DNA of 64,000 nucleotides, taken from assembly GCA_016717115.1 (NCBI GenBank), contig JADKGE010000001.1:310001-374000 (forward strand). Reading direction: 5' to 3'. The notes below the pieces were generated by a model. That model was not told the DNA's origin. It ran no database searches and saw only the letters and a list, made by a program, of their open reading frames with translations. This DNA comes from Actinomycetota bacterium (GTDB lineage Bacteria; Actinomycetota; Actinomycetes; S36-B12). Shown in pieces: positions 61,630-64,000 of the stretch (within the stretch, counting starts at the first letter, position 1; every line of letters begins with the position of its first letter). Made by a program: the position numbers and the translations under genes.

Positions 61630-64000
61630 ATGACCACGGGAACTGACACCATGACGGGAACGGCGGCGCGCTCGCGCCGGGGACGGAAGGCCGTGTGGCT
61701 CGCGGTGGCGGTCGCCATCGGCTGGCTCGTGATCGGGAGCATCGCCGGGCCGCTGTCCGGCAAGCTCAGCGAGGTCTCGACGAACGACAACGCCTCGTTC
61801 CTGCCCGCCTCCGCCGAGTCGACGCTGGCCGCGAACGAGCAGGCCACGTTCGCCGAGAGCACCTCCCTGCCGGTGCTCATCGTCCTGGCGCGCGAGGACG
61901 GCGCCGCGCTCACCGAGCAGGACGTCGCCGCGGCCGCCGCCTTCGCCGAGTCGATCCCGGGCCTGGCCGTCGAGGACGCCACCATCGCCGACTACGTCGA
62001 TCCCGGCCCGATCGTGCCCTTCCCGTCTCAGGACGGGAAGGCGCTGCTGATCAACGTTCCGCTCAACGGCGACAAGGCGGGCGAGAACACTCCCAGCGGA
62101 GAACTGTCCCTCGCCGTCATCACCGAGTCGATCCGAGCGGCCGCCATCGACGTGCCCGGCCTCCAGATCAACGTCACCGGGCCGGCCGGCATCCTGACCG
62201 ACCTCATCGCGATCTTCGGCGCCATCGACACGACACTGCTCGGGGCCACCGCTCTCATCGTCGCGATCATCCTGATCTTCGTCTATCGCAGCCCGTTCAT
62301 CTGGGTCATCCCGCTGCTGGCCGCGCTGATGGCGCTGTCCGCCGCGAGCGCCATCGTCTACATCCTGGCCAAGAACGAGGTCCTCGTCCTGAACGGCCAG
62401 AGCCAGGGCATCCTGACCGTTCTCGTGTTCGGCGCAGGCACCGACTACGCGCTGCTCACCATCGCCCGATATCGCGAGGAACTCCATCACCACGCGGTGC
62501 ACACCGACGCCATCAAGGCGGCCTGGCGAGGGACCGTGGAGCCCATCGTCGCCAGCGCGGCCACCGTGATCATCGGCCTCATGTGCCTGCTGCTCAGCGA
62601 GCTCAACTCCAACAGGTCACTCGGCCCCGTCGGCGCGGCCGGCATTCTCGGCGCCCTCGTGGTGATGCTGACGTTCCTGCCTGCCCTGCTGGCCATCCCC
62701 AGCGTGGTGCTGCCGATCCTCGCGCTCCTCGTGCCCACGGTCATCGGCCTTGCCCTGAGCCTCGTCAGCGACATCCCCATCGGCCCGTTCGCGGCGATCG
62801 GCGGCGTCCTTGCCCTGGTGACAGTGATCGCATGGATCGGCTTCGGCATCATGCGCATCCGCAAGCCGCACTGGGGACCCTTCTCGCGCGACAAGTACCC
62901 CTCGGGTCGCTGGGCCTTCTGGCCCAAGGTGCCTCGGGAGGACGAGGCCGACGAACGACTCTCGGGTGTCTGGTCGAAACTCGCCGACAGCATCGGCCGC
63001 CGGCCGCGGATCACGTGGGTGGTCACGGCCCTGGTGATGCTGGTCTTCGCCGCCTTCTCGTTCACGCTCAAGGCCGACGGCATCACCACTACCGAGGCGT
63101 TCGTCAACGAGACCGACTCCGTCGTGGGCCAGAGCCAGCTGGCGGAGCACTTCCCCGGCGGCCTGGGCACGCCGGCGATCATCATCGCCAACGCGACATC
63201 GGTCGATGACGTGATCGCCGCTGCCACGGCCACCGACGGAGTTGCCGAGGTCGTCGCCTACACGGGTGCGCCCCCCGGGGTGCCCGCCACCGGCCTGCCG
63301 CCGAAGGAGGTCGACGGCCGCGTCCTCCTTGAGGTCACGCTGTCAGACGCGGCGGACAGTCCACAGGCCATCGACGCCGTTCGAGGGCTACGCGACAACG
63401 TGCACGTCGTCGAGGGGGCCGACGCGATCGTCGGCGGGCAGACCGCGTCACAGCTGGACGTCGACACCGCTTCCCTGCATGACCGGAACCTCATCATCCC
63501 GGTCGTCCTCGTCGTCATCTTCCTCATCCTCATGCTGCTGCTGCGCTCGATCGCGGCACCCGTGCTCCTCATCGGCACGGTCGTGCTCTCGTTCTTCGCA
63601 ACCCTGGGCGTGTGCGCGATCTTCTTCACGCATGTGTTCGGTTTCGCGGGGGCGGACACGTCGTTCCCGTTGTTCGCCTTCGTGTTCCTCGTGGCACTGG
63701 GGGTCGACTACAACATCTTCCTCATGACCCGCGTACGCGAGGAGTCGATCAAGCTCGGCACGCGGCCCGGCATCCTCAAGGGACTCACCGTGACCGGTGG
63801 CGTCATCACCAGTGCGGGCATCGTCCTCGCCGCGACGTTCCTGGTGCTCGGCGTCCTGCCGCTGGTGTTCCTCCGCCAGATCGGCTTCGCGGTCGCGGTC
63901 GGCGTCCTGCTCGACACCTTCATCATCCGATCGACCCTGGTGCCGGCCCTCGCCTACGACATCGGCTCGAAGATCTGGTGGCCCAGCAAGCTGGCCAAGA
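61630..64000 (+). CDS. MMPL-family RND transporter (C-terminus off the right edge)
   Basis: At least 790 residues of an MMPL/RND lipid or drug transporter. It has an N-terminal helix (VWLAVAVAIGWLVIGSIAGPL), a periplasmic domain, a first cluster of helices with VFGAGTDYALLTIARYREEL (proton-relay GXXXDY), a second periplasmic domain, and a second cluster with LVALGVDYNIFLMTRVREES. The repeat structure is complete except for the last residues. The start at ATG 61630 is probable; ATG 61651 in frame is an alternative. The substrate is unknown. It is divergent from the DODA gene across a 100-bp gap with a palindromic operator. Confidence 0.92.
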   Translation, partial: MTTGTDTMTGTAARSRRGRKAVWLAVAVAIGWLVIGSIAGPLSGKLSEVSTNDNASFLPASAESTLAANEQATFAESTSLPVLIVLAREDGAALTEQDVAAAAAFAESIPGLAVEDATIADYVDPGPIVPFPSQDGKALLINVPLNGDKAGENTPSGELSLAVITESIRAAAIDVPGLQINVTGPAGILTDLIAIFGAIDTTLLGATALIVAIILIFVYRSPFIWVIPLLAALMALSAASAIVYILAKNEVLVLNGQSQGILTVLVFGAGTDYALLTIARYREELHHHAVHTDAIKAAWRGTVEPIVASAATVIIGLMCLLLSELNSNRSLGPVGAAGILGALVVMLTFLPALLAIPSVVLPILALLVPTVIGLALSLVSDIPIGPFAAIGGVLALVTVIAWIGFGIMRIRKPHWGPFSRDKYPSGRWAFWPKVPREDEADERLSGVWSKLADSIGRRPRITWVVTALVMLVFAAFSFTLKADGITTTEAFVNETDSVVGQSQLAEHFPGGLGTPAIIIANATSVDDVIAAATATDGVAEVVAYTGAPPGVPATGLPPKEVDGRVLLEVTLSDAADSPQAIDAVRGLRDNVHVVEGADAIVGGQTASQLDVDTASLHDRNLIIPVVLVVIFLILMLLLRSIAAPVLLIGTVVLSFFATLGVCAIFFTHVFGFAGADTSFPLFAFVFLVALGVDYNIFLMTRVREESIKLGTRPGILKGLTVTGGVITSAGIVLAATFLVLGVLPLVFLRQIGFAVAVGVLLDTFIIRSTLVPALAYDIGSKIWWPSKLAK

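Overview
The window is a single stretch of very GC-rich, gene-dense chromosome from a high-GC actinobacterium (Actinomycetota). The case rests on GTG/TTG starts, GTGA/ATGA start-stop overlaps, and actinobacterial marker genes: a BldC-type regulator, the 32-residue AURKAIP1/COX24-type ribosomal peptide, SepX/GlpR, Pmt, an HrcA/CIRCE-controlled Ruc-like chaperone, CtpE, DisA and ClpC. From memory, gene order resembles two conserved blocks of the M. tuberculosis map (about Rv0496-Rv0528 and Rv0985-Rv1011). I see no phage, IS element, integron, plasmid gene or CRISPR array. No gene-free stretch exceeds 300 bp; the longest is about 213 bp between clpC and an ABC-F gene.

Layout. 1-7784 (minus): fatty-acid ligase, glutaredoxin, Rex redox repressor, a hemD fusion, a histidine phosphatase, and the cytochrome c maturation genes tlpA-ccdA-resB (resB runs off the left edge). 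7867-19220: a HAD phosphatase (plus), then a long minus-strand run read from ppx through ctpE, a TIM-barrel isomerase, tetR, proline dehydrogenase, proC, acuC, bldC-like, the 32-residue ribosomal peptide, an epimerase and an acyltransferase. 19306-24621: a cysteine-rich protein (frameshifted), radA, disA, two small membrane proteins and mutY. 24628-39769: clpC, an ABC-F protein, rsmI-metG-tatD-rsmA-ispE, pmt, a GNAT (frameshifted), tRNA-Ala, sepX/glpR, rimJ, galU and 5-FCL. 39803-50038: penicillin acylase; a divergent enolase opposite a crcB-DUF190-crcB fluoride-export operon; a Ruc-like zinc-ribbon protein under a CIRCE operator; a SAF protein (frameshifted); mscL; an aminotransferase and others. 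50058-64000: M13 peptidase, FAD-linked oxidase, aldo/keto reductase, cupin, tRNA-Arg, membrane alpha/beta hydrolase, PLP decarboxylase, glycerate kinase, Na+/H+ antiporter, DODA-type dioxygenase and a partial MMPL transporter.

How it fits together. Most of this is housekeeping: DNA repair and c-di-AMP signalling, rRNA/tRNA maturation, proteostasis, envelope and division. The points of interest are: (1) hemD stands alone, with hemA, hemC, hemB and hemL missing from where they usually lie, and it carries a 150-residue Lys/Ala/Pro tail; (2) the enolase/fluoride-exporter cassette; (3) a near-consensus CIRCE element at the Ruc-like gene; (4) a clear Rex operator on the rex promoter; (5) loss of glp/moeA and rpfB from conserved neighbourhoods; (6) a repeated promoter form, TANNNT (often TAGCGT) ending 6-7 nt before a start codon without a ribosome binding site, which suggests widespread leaderless transcription; (7) three one-base frameshifts in otherwise intact genes, which may be assembly errors.
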